A stretch of 64,000 bases of DNA from Zhihengliuella flava. GTDB lineage: Bacteria > Actinomycetota > Actinomycetes > Actinomycetales > Micrococcaceae. The notes below the pieces were generated by a model. It did no database searches, was not told where the DNA came from, and saw only the letters and a program-made list of their open reading frames with translations. This document shows, one piece after another, positions 33,388-41,507 of the stretch (positions within the stretch are counted from its first letter, which is position 1; every line of letters begins with the position of its first letter). Where the stretch lies: contig NZ_JADOTZ010000001.1 in the NCBI RefSeq assembly GCF_015751895.1, positions 2,831,552-2,895,551 of the forward strand, read 5' to 3'. The position numbers and the translations under genes are program-made.

Positions 33388-33852
33388 CTACTTTTGCCAC
33401 TCATGTTTGGGGGTTTTGGCGGTAAGGTCGGGGTGTTGGAGCCAGTCGGCTTTAGTCTCGAAATCGTTGTTGCAGTGCTGGCAGGCCTCGTCGTAGATGA
33501 GCCGGTTGATGTGGTTCTTGACGTGACCTCCGCGCGCTCCGGCGCTTTGCCGGACTTCGTGCTTGTTCTTGATGACCTGGGCTTCGGTTTGGTGTTTCAC
33601 GTAGTCGTGGAGCTGGTAGGTCATGTTGTCGATCTTGTGGAGTAGCCCTTGGGTGACGAGCTCCTTGAAGGGCTTGTCACCGCGTGTCTTGCAGGCCCGA
33701 GTGGAGACGATGCCGTCTCGCTTTTGTTGGCCTGCTCTGAGGAGTAGGGATAGGTGCAGGAGAATGGCGGTGTCGGAGAGTGCATCGATCTTGGGGTTGT
33801 CGAGGTAGTCGAGGGAGATTTTGATGTATGGCCTCCCGTCTTTGTCCGTCAT
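33388..33852 (-). CDS. Probable replication-associated DNA-binding protein
   Basis: A 154-residue basic protein with an N-terminal winged-helix look (YIKISLDYLDNPKIDALSDT, then LHLSLLLRAGQQKRDG), KELVTQGLLHKIDN, and a C-terminal CQHC with two later His. This N-terminal pattern is frequent in phage replication initiators and in HTH proteins of early regions. It has a strong AAGGAGG site. A role in replication is inferred only from pattern and position among DNA metabolism genes. Confidence 0.55.
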   Translation of the reverse strand: MTDKDGRPYIKISLDYLDNPKIDALSDTAILLHLSLLLRAGQQKRDGIVSTRACKTRGDKPFKELVTQGLLHKIDNMTYQLHDYVKHQTEAQVIKNKHEVRQSAGARGGHVKNHINRLIYDEACQHCNNDFETKADWLQHPDLTAKTPKHEWQK

Positions 33853-33915
33853 ATGTCCTCCTTGGTGTGGCAGGATGGTGGCCTCTGTTGGCTCGTTTTT
33901 GGGGAGAGTGGTTTC

Positions 33916-34116
33916 ATGCCTATTTCGATGCGGCTTGAGTTTCAGCTGACTGATGGGACGTCGGGGGAGCGGCCGACTGTTGGAGATTTGAAGCAGTGGC
34001 TTGCTCTCGTGGAGAAGAGCGGCGTGTCCGACGAAGAGGAGCTGCTGCTGGAGCGCAGCAGGTACGACACCATTGAGGGGTTCTTCGTTTTCGCGTTTCC
34101 CGACGACGAGTCCTGA
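33916..34116 (+). CDS. Small acidic protein on the opposite strand
   Basis: A 66-residue protein (MPISMRLEFQLTDGTSGERP) with a strand-helix pattern and an acidic end. It is on the plus strand between minus-strand early genes, with GGGGAGAG 8 bp before the ATG, and has balanced composition unlike the frames opposite it. No family is recognised, and it could be an isolated moron. Confidence 0.5.
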   Translation: MPISMRLEFQLTDGTSGERPTVGDLKQWLALVEKSGVSDEEELLLERSRYDTIEGFFVFAFPDDES

Positions 34117-34122
34117 AAGGTA

Positions 34123-34329
34123 CTAGGCGGTCCTCCGTTCGGTTTGGCTTGTCCAGTGCCAGGTCCCGTGCCCGCACTGGTAGTACCGGCATGGGTCCGC
34201 GTGGCCGGTGATAATCACCATTTCCTGCCGCAAGCGGCGTGCTTCCGCCTTGGTGGGGGCGTAAACCTTTCCACACGGGCAGTGGAGGAGGTGCGGGTAG
34301 TTCGGGCGCTGCTTGTGAACCTGCTTCAT
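34123..34329 (-). CDS. Small zinc-ribbon protein
   Basis: A 68-residue protein with C-P-C-G near residue 17 and C-R-Y-Y-Q-C-G-H later, likely one zinc site; the last part (GTWHWTSQTERR) is typical of actinophage ribbon proteins. The palindrome GGTGATAATCACC at 34207-34219 lies inside its coding sequence. Overlaps the upstream gene by 4 bp. Confidence 0.62.
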   Translation of the reverse strand: MKQVHKQRPNYPHLLHCPCGKVYAPTKAEARRLRQEMVIITGHADPCRYYQCGHGTWHWTSQTERRTA

Positions 34330-34538
34330 GAGGCGTCCTCGTAGGTGAGGGTGACGTGTACGCCGGCGCTGTCTGTGTACACGATCTGGTTGCCGTGCCG
34401 CTTGTACCCGGTCTTGGCGTCTCGCAGCCGGCGAATGCGCTGCTGCATAGCTTCCTCAGCAGCGAGGTGGTGGTCCTCGTGCCTGGTCTCCGTGACTAGG
34501 TCCTCATCGTCGGTGCGGATCGTGAGGTTGTGTGGCAT
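34326..34538 (-). CDS. Small hypothetical protein
   Basis: A 70-residue protein (MPHNLTIRTDDEDLVTETRH) with a central basic helix and a beta-strand end. Its ATG overlaps the TGA that ends the methyltransferase frame (TGATG), which supports that stop as the real end of the methyltransferase gene. Confidence 0.6.
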   Translation of the reverse strand: MPHNLTIRTDDEDLVTETRHEDHHLAAEEAMQQRIRRLRDAKTGYKRHGNQIVYTDSAGVHVTLTYEDAS

Positions 34539-36062
34539 CAGGTTGCCCTCCTGTGTGCTGCGATCATGTCCGTCAGTGCCGCGCTTGCCTGCTGTGGCAC
34601 GACGCCATTGCCAAGGGCTTTCAATTGCTCGTTGCGGCTGATGTCCACATCGGTCACCCATCCGGGTTCGAGGCCCATCATCCACTCGACGAAGCGGGCC
34701 GATAGCCGGTGCTTGCCCTTCGCGGTCAGTTCTGTAGGGGCTGGGGCGGTTCCTCGCACGGCTTCCCATCGACGAATAGCTGGGCCGTATGGCCCCCATT
34801 CGATGGCGGGACGAGTGCGTCCGTCAGCGTCGTCCCGGTGTTGAATTTCTTCCCGGGCGTCCGGTCCGCTGTGGCGTTCCTGGCCCCGTTCGCGTCCGTG
34901 CACACTGGTGTCGGAAGTAGTTGTACTGCGCTCGGCAGCATGAGCTCCCCCGAGCTGCCCCTCTGGTTCGGTCCGCCCTTCGTCCCGTCCGTCGCCCGCG
35001 GCGTCGGAAAGAGCTTCCCTTCCGCGATCGCTTCGGCTGCCCCGTTCAGCAGGAGCTCGTCCGACCTGTCCCCGCTCCGGGTCCTGTTTCCGCCCTGCGT
35101 CATCCCCACGGTGGGCGTCGGCAGGAGTTTCCCGCCGGTCTCGATCAGTCCGTTCTCCGCCATGATCGCCAGATCCGTGACCTGCGTGCGGCCCGGCTTC
35201 TTCCACAGGTGATTCTCCGGGGCGTTGCCCGACGGCTGCGCACAGGGTGTCGGGAGCAGATGCTCCACCTCGTCGGCCAGCGTCGGCCCGTGCCCGCCCT
35301 CCCGGCGCTTGTCCGGGTGCTGACTGCCCCCGTTCACCGCGAGCTGAGACGTTGGCGTCTTGAGGAGCTTCTCGCTCGGATCCAGCCCGCACAGACTCAC
35401 GATCTGATTCGTCAGGAACGCCTGCCCGGTCCCTTGCCTTCGAGCTACGCCCATTGTGTTCGATGGCTTCGTGCCCTCGGCTGCCACCGGGGTCAAGAAC
35501 AGCTCCCCTTCGGACTCCGAGGACGAAGACGCGGAACCTGCCGTGCGGTGCTCCCACGTCGGCAGCTCGTAGGCCACGCCACTGACAGTCATACCCGAGG
35601 TCGGCCAAGTCTCCGAGTACACGTCCGAGTGCCCGAAGAGATCCTGCCCCCCCCGTTTCCCAGAGATCCCTCTCGTGGTTCCAAATCGCTAGCTGATGTG
35701 GCTTTGGCACTGTAGGCTCCCCTGACGTTTTCCCAGACCACGTAGGTGGGTTTGACGGTGGCGATGGCTTCTCGCATTTGCACCCATAGATTCGAGCGGG
35801 TGCCCTCGCTCATTCCGGCGCGTCGGCCAGCATGGCTGAGGTCCTGGCAGGGTGTACCGCCACTGACGATGTCCACCGGTTCTACGGTGGTCCAGTCGAT
35901 TTTGGTCATGTCCCCGTGGTTCGGGACGTCCGGCCAGTGCTCGGCCATGACCTGTGACGGGGCATCCTCGAATTCGGAGTACCATGCGAGCTTGGATCCG
36001 AAAGCTCGTTCCACGGCGAGACCCAGGCCGCCGTACCCGGCGCACAATTCAGCGTGTCTCAT
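34538..36062 (-). pseudogene. C5 cytosine DNA methyltransferase, split over several frames
   Basis: The first frame (36062-35589) holds motif I (ELCAGYGGLGLAVE), the catalytic motif IV (SGGTPCQDLSHAG, Cys nucleophile) and motif VI (VWENVRG). A second frame (35710-34538) holds motif VIII (VGAPHGRFRVFVLG) and the end (FVEWMMGL, LKALGNGVVPQQA, motif X). The change between them falls at a G8 run at 35645-35652. Between 35500 and 34815 the second frame is Arg/Asp-rich with low GC at third positions, while a third frame has normal codon use (see 34726-35622). A full enzyme therefore needs one shift at the G8 run and two more that cancel. The gene is either broken, misread by sequencing, or unusual in decoding. 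Neighbours overlap both ends, so it was built as one gene. Confidence 0.7.
34726..35622 (-). CDS. Methyltransferase middle region in the third frame
   Basis: A 298-residue open frame, GTG start, no ribosome site. It reads TWPTSGMTVSGVAYELPTWE, repeats of L-L-P-T-P and TDGTKGGPNQRGSSG, which belong to the variable region of phage C5 methyltransferases. Third codon positions are strongly GC, so this frame, not the one carrying motifs VIII and X, is the coding frame here. It may be the target-recognition part of the split gene, or a separate overlapping gene. Confidence 0.5.
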   Translation of the reverse strand: MYSETWPTSGMTVSGVAYELPTWEHRTAGSASSSSESEGELFLTPVAAEGTKPSNTMGVARRQGTGQAFLTNQIVSLCGLDPSEKLLKTPTSQLAVNGGSQHPDKRREGGHGPTLADEVEHLLPTPCAQPSGNAPENHLWKKPGRTQVTDLAIMAENGLIETGGKLLPTPTVGMTQGGNRTRSGDRSDELLLNGAAEAIAEGKLFPTPRATDGTKGGPNQRGSSGELMLPSAVQLLPTPVCTDANGARNATADRTPGKKFNTGTTLTDALVPPSNGGHTAQLFVDGKPCEEPPQPLQN

Positions 36063-36265
36063 GCAGCATCCTTGAGTTCGTTGGTGGTGAGTAGCCGGAT
36101 GGCGGCGTCGATCTGTGCGGCGCGGGCCCGGTATTCGTCCGCGGCTTGAAGGTGTTGCATCCGGTGGTGGGGTTCGCGCTCGGCTGCCCGAGTCGAGACG
36201 GCGGCTTCCGTGCGCAACCCGTGGGCCGCGAGGGCCAGATGCGCGATCGCTTCGGTGTGCTTCAT
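36059..36265 (-). CDS. Small helical protein
   Basis: A 68-residue Ala/His-rich helical protein, coupled by 4-bp overlaps to the coiled-coil gene before it and the methyltransferase after it. Starts at the ATG at 36265. No family recognised. Confidence 0.58.
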   Translation of the reverse strand: MKHTEAIAHLALAAHGLRTEAAVSTRAAEREPHHRMQHLQAADEYRARAAQIDAAIRLLTTNELKDAA

Positions 36266-36603
36266 GCGGCCTTCCTGCCCGTACATTCCTCGGTGACGAG
36301 TTGCAGCCGCTGGCGCCTTACCTCGTCTGGCTCAGGCCACCGTGCCCTGATGTCGGCCAGGAGCGCGTCCCAGTCGGCCTGCGTCCAGTCCCTCGAGCGG
36401 ATTTCGTGCTCGAGGCGTCGGGCCTGCCACCGGGCAGCAGCGGTTTCCCGACGCTGTGCGACAAACTGACGGCGAAGTTCGGCCGCTTCGTCCTCCAGAC
36501 GTTGAATCTCCCCGAGGAGCTGCTTTTCGCGCTGGTGGAGCGTCCGAATGACCGTGTGCACGTCGCCCGACCTGCGCGTTGCGCCATGCGTGTAGCCAGC
36601 CAT
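36262..36603 (-). CDS. Coiled-coil protein
   Basis: A 113-residue protein with a long heptad-like helix (LHQREKQLLGEIQRLEDEAA, then further Arg/Glu repeats) and a short C-terminal part. It overlaps the Cys-rich gene (TGATG) and the next gene. Function unknown. Confidence 0.62.
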   Translation of the reverse strand: MAGYTHGATRRSGDVHTVIRTLHQREKQLLGEIQRLEDEAAELRRQFVAQRRETAAARWQARRLEHEIRSRDWTQADWDALLADIRARWPEPDEVRRQRLQLVTEECTGRKAA

Positions 36604-36704
36604 CAGCGGTCCTTTCGGTGGCAGGCGCACTGGTGCCGGTAGTAGCAAACGCCCAGGGCGTTGCGGCAGCACCCGCGGCGGCACTCATCAGAGCGGCGGA
36701 TCAT
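36603..36704 (-). CDS. Very small Cys-rich protein
   Basis: A 33-residue basic protein with seven cysteines or so (ECRRGCCRNALGVCYYRHQC and one more), likely a zinc or disulphide knot. It overlaps the neighbours at both ends and has GAGGA upstream. Typical of tiny actinophage early proteins. Confidence 0.52.
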   Translation of the reverse strand: MIRRSDECRRGCCRNALGVCYYRHQCACHRKDR

Positions 36705-37051
36705 GCCGACACATCCTCGAGGTCTCGCATCAGCGCGTAGGCCCGGGGACCCCGTCCAGTCGGGTACTCCTCTTCGACGAGTGCGGCAATCTCGCCCCAT
36801 CGCTCGACGAGAGCGGCCCAGCGCGGGGAAACCTCAGCCATGCGGTGGAACTGCTGCCGTAGCGAAGGCACGGCCGTGAGAAGCAATTCGCACCGGCGGA
36901 AGTCCGACGGGTCGGCTGGATCGTTGAATCCGGCCGGGACCTTCCCATGGACGAGGTACTGCACGATGGCGTTGGAGGAGACACCGCGTTCGCCGTAATT
37001 GAGCCAGCGTTCGAGTCCGGGATGTTCGGGATAGTTGAATCGCCAGCTCAT
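36701..37051 (-). CDS. Hypothetical phage protein
   Basis: A 116-residue protein (MSWRFNYPEHPGLERWLNYG) with mainly helical character. GGAGG lies 10 bp before the ATG, which overlaps the NrdH-like stop. A segment SSNAIVQYLVHGKVP could be helix-turn-helix. No family recognised. Confidence 0.62.
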   Translation of the reverse strand: MSWRFNYPEHPGLERWLNYGERGVSSNAIVQYLVHGKVPAGFNDPADPSDFRRCELLLTAVPSLRQQFHRMAEVSPRWAALVERWGEIAALVEEEYPTGRGPRAYALMRDLEDVSA

Positions 37052-37311
37052 GCCGCTGCCCCCTCCGAGACGCAGAATTCCTTGAGTAGATCGACTCGGA
37101 ATCCGTACCAGTGGGACTCGTCGCGGGTGTCTCCCCGGCTCACGATGACGACGGGGGCGCCCATGTAGCCGAGGCCCTTGACAGCGGCCAGGGCTTGTGG
37201 ATCCTCGGACAAGTCCACGGTCTTGTAGGTGACGTTGTTCTTGTCGAGCCAGCTCTTCGTCATCGTGCACTGAGGGCAATCTGGCTTCGTGTAAACGGTG
37301 ATGGTGGTCAA
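37048..37311 (-). CDS. nrdH: NrdH-like glutaredoxin
   Basis: An 87-residue protein with the redox motif C-P-Q-C (residues 12-15) and the thioredoxin-fold end GYMGAPVVIV. NrdH proteins reduce class Ib ribonucleotide reductase; phage copies may raise dNTP supply. Starts at TTG 37311 with GGAGAG upstream; the open frame extends further but is Pro/Arg-rich. No reductase gene is present in the prophage, so it would serve a host enzyme. It follows ssb with a gap of about 115 bp. Confidence 0.85.
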   Translation of the reverse strand: MTTITVYTKPDCPQCTMTKSWLDKNNVTYKTVDLSEDPQALAAVKGLGYMGAPVVIVSRGDTRDESHWYGFRVDLLKEFCVSEGAAA

Positions 37312-37426
37312 GGTTCTCTCCAGATGGTGTGGGTAGGTCTTGTGGGCGGCCATCGCGGACAGTCGCCCATGGTTGAGGAGGTGGGGCGGGAGCATGGCCC
37401 CCGCCCCCTGCGCGGCGGTCATCGGA

Positions 37427-37930
37427 CTAGAACGGGGCTTCGCTATCGGATGACCACGCGTTGCTGGACCCTTGTGCCTGGTTGGGCTGTGACCACGGGC
37501 TGTCCGGGGTCCATGCGCCGGCAGCACCCGGGGACTGTGCTTGTGCCGGGGCGGATTGGCTGCCCGCGTTGGTGCGGGTGACCTTGGCGGTGGCGTTCCG
37601 GAGGGACGGCCCAATCTCAGCCACGTCGAGCTCTACGACGGTGCGGCGTGTGCCGTCCTTGTCGTCGAATGAACGCTGCTTGAGGTATCCCTGGGCGATG
37701 ACGCGCATGCCCTTAACCAGCGAGTTCGCGACGTTCTCGGCGGCGTCGCGCCAGATGCTCGAGCGGAGGAACAGGGTCTCGCCGTCCTTCCACTCGTTCG
37801 TCTGCCGGTCGAAGGTCCGCGGGGTGGATGCGATGGTGAAGTTGGCGACCGCGGCGCCCGAGGGGGTGTAGCGCAGTTCCGGCGCGTCGGTCAGGTTTCC
37901 AATGACCGTGATCTGGGTTTCGCCGGCCAT
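37427..37930 (-). CDS. ssb: Single-strand DNA-binding protein
   Basis: A 167-residue SSB with an OB-fold N-terminal domain ([19 protein letters not shown], then [29 protein letters not shown]), a Gln/Ser/Pro linker and the acidic tail DSEAPF, which recruits partners. It protects single strands in phage replication and recombination. Coupled to the RecT-like gene (TGATG) and part of a recombination cluster. Confidence 0.92.
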   Translation of the reverse strand: MAGETQITVIGNLTDAPELRYTPSGAAVANFTIASTPRTFDRQTNEWKDGETLFLRSSIWRDAAENVANSLVKGMRVIAQGYLKQRSFDDKDGTRRTVVELDVAEIGPSLRNATAKVTRTNAGSQSAPAQAQSPGAAGAWTPDSPWSQPNQAQGSSNAWSSDSEAPF

Positions 37931-38910
37931 CAGGCTGCCGCCTCTTCGGTGAAGTGGCGGGCCAGCATGTCTGCCTCGAAGCTTGTGAGTTGGGTGGCGG
38001 ATTTCTGCTCGCCGAGTGCGTCAGCAATGGCGGTCTGCTTCGCGGCCTTGGTGGTGTGCCCGGCGGCGTCGAGTGCGGAAACCACGGCATCGATCTGAGC
38101 GGGCGTAGCTGGGTCGGTCCCGTCATCGGATTCGGTGACTTCGCCGGTTTCGGTGTCTACGTCTTCGGTGGGTTCGTCGTCGGCGCTGGTGTCCTTGGCC
38201 GCGTCAGGCAGGCTCGGCGCCGGGGTGCTCTGCTGTTTCCGACGGGTGACCTTGCGCTTCGGCTTTGCCGGTTCCTGGGGTGCGGGCTCTGGGGCCTCGC
38301 CGAGGTCTTCGAGTTCGGTTTCCTCGACGCTGTAGGCGATGCCCTGCAGCACGTCGGGGAACACCACACGGCACGCCTCGGTGGATGCTTTGGCGGAGAG
38401 CATTTCTGTGGGGTTGGTCTTGTACTTCGGGTTCGAGGTGTAGCCGGCCCGTTCGGCGCGTTCGAGCGTCCACGTGAACGCTTGCCAGTCCGTCTCGCCC
38501 TTGCGGCGGGCATTCCACGTCACCGACCGCTCCGAGGCCTCGCCGCGGCGCAACTCATGCCCGTGCGAGAGAACGAGGGCGACCATCGACCGGGCATACA
38601 TCGACGGCATGCCGTGCACGATGAAGAGCTGCTGCACGGACTGCATCGGGTCATAGCCGACAGACTTGCCGGCAAGGATGATCGCGGTGACGTCGTTCGC
38701 GAGTTCCTCCGGCGTTTTGTAGACGCCCTTGCTCTTCATGCGAAGGCCCTGGGGGACGAAGTTCGAGGTGGCGAGTGCGCGCCCGAACTTGTGGGCTGCG
38801 TCGAGTTCGAGGGCCCACTTCTGCAGGTCCACGGTCGCGGACGTGGCCACCGTGTCGGGGGTGTTCGTGGGGGTAAGGTCCGCTTGCTGGCGGTTTGCGA
38901 TTTCAGTCAT
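37930..38910 (-). CDS. recT: RecT-family single-strand annealing protein
   Basis: A 326-residue protein with the RecT pattern in its first ~220 residues ([20 protein letters not shown], then [10 protein letters not shown] and [15 protein letters not shown]) followed by an acidic disordered linker and a short C-terminal helical domain. It anneals strands in phage recombination together with the exonuclease encoded 2 bp upstream. The long C-terminal extension is typical of actinophage versions. Confidence 0.87.
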   Translation of the reverse strand: MTEIANRQQADLTPTNTPDTVATSATVDLQKWALELDAAHKFGRALATSNFVPQGLRMKSKGVYKTPEELANDVTAIILAGKSVGYDPMQSVQQLFIVHGMPSMYARSMVALVLSHGHELRRGEASERSVTWNARRKGETDWQAFTWTLERAERAGYTSNPKYKTNPTEMLSAKASTEACRVVFPDVLQGIAYSVEETELEDLGEAPEPAPQEPAKPKRKVTRRKQQSTPAPSLPDAAKDTSADDEPTEDVDTETGEVTESDDGTDPATPAQIDAVVSALDAAGHTTKAAKQTAIADALGEQKSATQLTSFEADMLARHFTEEAAA

Positions 38911-38912
38911 GG

Positions 38913-39761
38913 TCAGGCTGCCTTTTCAATCTGGTTGGGGTGGGTGAGTGGTTCTCGTGCGAGCACGTCCCGGTCTTTCTTGGTCTTGGCCGTGTAGGCG
39001 GCTGCTAGGAACCACTGGAAGTGCTCGTCAATCTGTTCGGGGCTCTCGGCGAGCTGGTAGAGGCTGGTGCCCAGGGGGCGGCCCTCGTAGCGGGCGTGCT
39101 CGCCGTCGCGGTCCATCGGTGTCACGTGGGCGACGTAGGTGGCGTGGACTTGCGGGAGAGGGTGAGGCTCGCCGGACTCGTCGATGTAGAACTCGGCGCG
39201 GGCGTATGCCGCGGTCTGGAGTGCGGTCTCCCCGTACACGCCTTTCGACGTCTTGAGGTCGATCTGCACGAGCTTGCCCCCAGCTAGGAACGGGCTAGTG
39301 GCGAACAAGTCGAACTTCCCGGCGTACCAGTGCTCACGGTTCCCGACTGGACGCTCCATCAGCACCGGGGTGATATTCCAGTCATCAAGGAACTGGGCGT
39401 AACCCTCGATGTACCCGGTGATGTCCTCGTCCGCCTCAACCTCGCCGGTCGTGGCGAGCTGCTCGGCCATGTCGTGGACCCGGGTACCGGTGACGCCGGC
39501 ACTGTCGCGGACGTCCCGCCATGCCTTGGTGCAGACGCCGATGAGTTCCTCGTCCGTCATCGTCGGGAGCACGTCGCGGTGCTCGGCAACCCACTGTCCG
39601 GCCATCTTCCCCGCCCAGGGAATCAGCTGCCCTTTGGGAACGCCCTCACCGATCAGGGTGGTGACGCCGCGGACCGGCTTGCCGTCCATCCGGTACCGGT
39701 GGCTGGCCTCACTGAAAGTCAGCGCCGCCGGAACCACGGCCTGTGGCTTCTTCTTTGTCAT
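38913..39761 (-). CDS. PD-(D/E)XK exonuclease, RecB/Cas4-like
   Basis: A 282-residue nuclease with GTRVHDMAE (H96), GKFDLF (D151) and IDLKTSKG (D168-X-K170), and a downstream QTAAYARAEF helix, the standard RecB/Cas4-like phage exonuclease core. It resects double-strand ends for the RecT-like annealing protein encoded directly downstream. Confidence 0.87.
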   Translation of the reverse strand: MTKKKPQAVVPAALTFSEASHRYRMDGKPVRGVTTLIGEGVPKGQLIPWAGKMAGQWVAEHRDVLPTMTDEELIGVCTKAWRDVRDSAGVTGTRVHDMAEQLATTGEVEADEDITGYIEGYAQFLDDWNITPVLMERPVGNREHWYAGKFDLFATSPFLAGGKLVQIDLKTSKGVYGETALQTAAYARAEFYIDESGEPHPLPQVHATYVAHVTPMDRDGEHARYEGRPLGTSLYQLAESPEQIDEHFQWFLAAAYTAKTKKDRDVLAREPLTHPNQIEKAA

Positions 39762-39773
39762 CGTCGTTGCCTT

Positions 39774-39950
39774 TCAGGCTGCGTCGGTCCATGCCGGGGC
39801 CATATAGGTGCCGGCGAGGTCAATGTCTGAGGGCTCGAAATCCGGGTGGTGCCGGTCGGCGTCCGACCATTCGGCGTCGCATTCCGGGCACCAGCCCAGG
39901 CCGTCGTTGTCGAACGGGTACACCTCGTCAGTGCGCATCGAGGTCGGCAT
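39774..39950 (-). CDS. Small zinc-knuckle protein
   Basis: A 58-residue acidic protein with C-P-E-C (residues 21-24) and a later His-His, in overlap with the preceding 33-residue gene (TGATG). No family recognised. Confidence 0.58.
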   Translation of the reverse strand: MPTSMRTDEVYPFDNDGLGWCPECDAEWSDADRHHPDFEPSDIDLAGTYMAPAWTDAA

Positions 39951-40051
39951 CAGATCCACCTCTTGACGTAGAGCGTGGCGAGGGCTGCGCCCGCGGCGAT
40001 CAGGGCCAGCAGATCGACCCCGTTGAACGCCGGGTCGAGGATCGGATTCAT
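39950..40051 (-). CDS. Tiny membrane protein
   Basis: A 33-residue peptide with a single hydrophobic helix (VDLLALIAAGAALATLYV) and a basic end. Overlaps both neighbours by 4-bp type junctions, which is the main evidence. Confidence 0.5.
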   Translation of the reverse strand: MNPILDPAFNGVDLLALIAAGAALATLYVKRWI

Positions 40052-40368
40052 GCCGCGGCCCTCGCAGTGAACGGCGCGATAAGCCGCAACGAAGCGTTGA
40101 ACATGTCCTCGGCATACTCGACGCGCTGCGCGTACTGGGGATCATCAGGACGGTCAGCCGGGCGAACCACCACGTCATCCACCAGCTCTTGCCAGTCAAC
40201 GAACGCATCCACAACGACGCCCCAGAGAGCGCGGTTGATGTCCGTGCGGGTCAGGTAGCAGGCCTTCCGGCGGGCATCGTTCCAGTCACGCTGACGCTCA
40301 TCGGTGCCGTGCTTCGTGTACTGCTCGTCCAGGACTCGGGTGACGAGTCGGGTAAAAGTCGTGCTCAC
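40048..40368 (-). CDS. Hypothetical early protein
   Basis: A 106-residue protein with conserved-looking helices (TRVLDEQYTKHGTDERQRDW, VEYAEDMFNASLRL). GTG start at 40368 with AAGGAGA upstream. It opens the chain of recombination genes. No family recognised. Confidence 0.62.
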   Translation of the reverse strand: MSTTFTRLVTRVLDEQYTKHGTDERQRDWNDARRKACYLTRTDINRALWGVVVDAFVDWQELVDDVVVRPADRPDDPQYAQRVEYAEDMFNASLRLIAPFTARAAA

Positions 40369-40399
40369 GGTAGAATCTCCTTAGAACTTCTGGTTCTTA

Positions 40400-40435
40400 G
40401 AGGGGTCACGGTGCTTGGCGGCTGCGTGGCCCCTC
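40400..40435. other. Hairpin in the leader of the 40368 gene
   Basis: GAGGGGTCACG (40400-40410) pairs with CGTGGCCCCTC (40425-40435) with one wobble. On the minus strand it lies between the excisionase-like gene and the next ribosome site, so it may act as an attenuator. A 5-bp inverted repeat AGAAC/GTTCT follows at about 40383-40397. Confidence 0.5.
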
Positions 40436-40441
40436 GTTTCA

Positions 40442-40633
40442 TTAGCTGGCATTTGCGTAGTACGTGTTGCGGCGCTTCCACCGCTCGATCGCGGACTCTT
40501 CGATCCGCCACGAACCGCGCAGACCGGGGTTCTTGATCCCTGCCAGATCCCCGCGGCGCAGCATTTCCCGCACCGTGTCCGGGTGCATGCCCATCAGCTC
40601 GGCCGCTTGCTTGACGTTCAGGAGCCGGTTCAT
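40442..40633 (-). CDS. Excisionase-family helix-turn-helix protein
   Basis: A 63-residue protein with a MerR-like/excisionase fold: LLNVKQAAELMGMHPDTVRE, M-L-R-R-G-D-L-A-G-I-K, then the wing RGSWRIEESAIERWKRR. It is close to the control region and is the best candidate for the phage excisionase (Xis). Overlaps the upstream gene by 4 bp. Confidence 0.75.
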   Translation of the reverse strand: MNRLLNVKQAAELMGMHPDTVREMLRRGDLAGIKNPGLRGSWRIEESAIERWKRRNTYYANAS

Positions 40634-40905
40634 CGGACCATCACCCCGAACGGCTCATTTCGGCGCCACTCCCGGCGGACACTCCCACGCGGACCCCGAT
40701 CCATCGGGCCACGAGAGATCAGCCTCTGGTCCTCAGCGAGCTGGAACACCCGGCCCACATGATGCGGGTCCGGCGGCGCCGGAAGGTCAGCGTGCAAGTT
40801 GTCCGCGCTAAACCAGTTCCCACCCGGCACCTGCTTGATGTACTCGAGCGCCCGGCTCGTCCAGTCATGCTTCGCGTCTACAGCGATAGCCATTGCGGTA
40901 CTCAT
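40630..40905 (-). CDS. Hypothetical early protein
   Basis: A 91-residue basic protein with ALEYIKQVPGGNWFSADNLH and HHVGRVFQLAEDQRLISRG, a possible winged-helix. ATG at 40905 with GGGAGAC 8 bp upstream. The operator-like TGGTGATT at 40929-40936 lies 24 bp before it. Confidence 0.62.
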   Translation of the reverse strand: MSTAMAIAVDAKHDWTSRALEYIKQVPGGNWFSADNLHADLPAPPDPHHVGRVFQLAEDQRLISRGPMDRGPRGSVRREWRRNEPFGVMVR

Positions 40906-40937
40906 CGGCGTGTCTCCCAACGATTTTGTGGTGATTC

Positions 40938-41225
40938 TTAGGCGGTCAATCGGTGAGTTTCGCTCACCGTTTCGGGGTCAAAAAGTACGGTCACGTCCAC
41001 GCCAAGTACCTCCGCGATTGCTTCTGCGGTTTGCGGTTTGACGCTGCGGAGCGGGCGACTCGTGGCGCCGGTGAGGCGGCTGATTGTCGTCTGACTAACG
41101 CCGGACCGTTTGGCAAGTCGTCGCTGGGTCATCTTGATGGGCACTGGCTTCCCGGCCTTGATGTCCTTGAGGTCCTGGCCGGTGAAAACGAAGGTTGCGA
41201 ACCGCTCAGGTGAGGTGAGTCGCAT
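40938..41225 (-). CDS. Cro-like helix-turn-helix regulator
   Basis: A 95-residue protein with an XRE-type helix-turn-helix (MTQRRLAKRSGVSQTTISRL, then AEAIAEVLGVDVTVLFD). It is the first gene on the leftward side of the divergent control region, the position of Cro. The ATG at 41225 is preferred because AAGGAGGG is 8 bp upstream; an ATG at 41270 with AAAGG upstream would add 15 residues. It probably competes with the repressor for the operator-like sites. Confidence 0.8.
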   Translation of the reverse strand: MRLTSPERFATFVFTGQDLKDIKAGKPVPIKMTQRRLAKRSGVSQTTISRLTGATSRPLRSVKPQTAEAIAEVLGVDVTVLFDPETVSETHRLTA

Positions 41226-41300
41226 GTAGGTGCCCTCCTTCCATCGGGTCTTGGTGCGAAATGGGGACATGGGGTCTGCCTTTCGTTGTAATCGGTTGGC

Positions 41301-41454
41301 GGTGATTGCCAATGACTAAACCGTATATCGCAAGTAATCACTTTGGCAAGTCTCGCTGACCATGAACTTCCGTGCGCTTCTCGGGGCGAGGGTTGATCGG
41401 TGGCAAACTTGGTAATCAGTACAGGGGTCAAGATGGCCCGATGGGCGGTAATCA
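41301..41454. promoter_or_regulatory. Divergent immunity control region
   Basis: It contains GGTGATTGCC (41301-41310), AGTAATCAC (41333-41341), GGTAATCA (41411-41418) and GGTAATCA (41447-41454), variants of one half-site. A leftward promoter is visible: TTGCCA (41344-41349 on the minus strand), 16 bp, TATACG (41322-41327), with the AGTAATCAC site inside the spacer. The rightward promoter for the repressor is not clear. The rest of 41226-41507 holds no gene. Confidence 0.68.
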
Positions 41455-41507
41455 AGTAGAAGACCTGTGCGAATGCGCCACCTGACCGCAACAGTAAGGA
41501 TCGAGCC

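Noticed and set aside
37312..37426. Upstream extension of the NrdH-like frame
   Set aside because: Composition is low-complexity Pro/Arg/His and the TTG at 37311 has a ribosome site and gives the normal family length.
40383..40397. AGAAC-GTTCT inverted repeat as an SOS (LexA) box
   Set aside because: The spacing between GAAC and GTTC is 5 instead of 4 and flanking bases do not fit the actinobacterial consensus.
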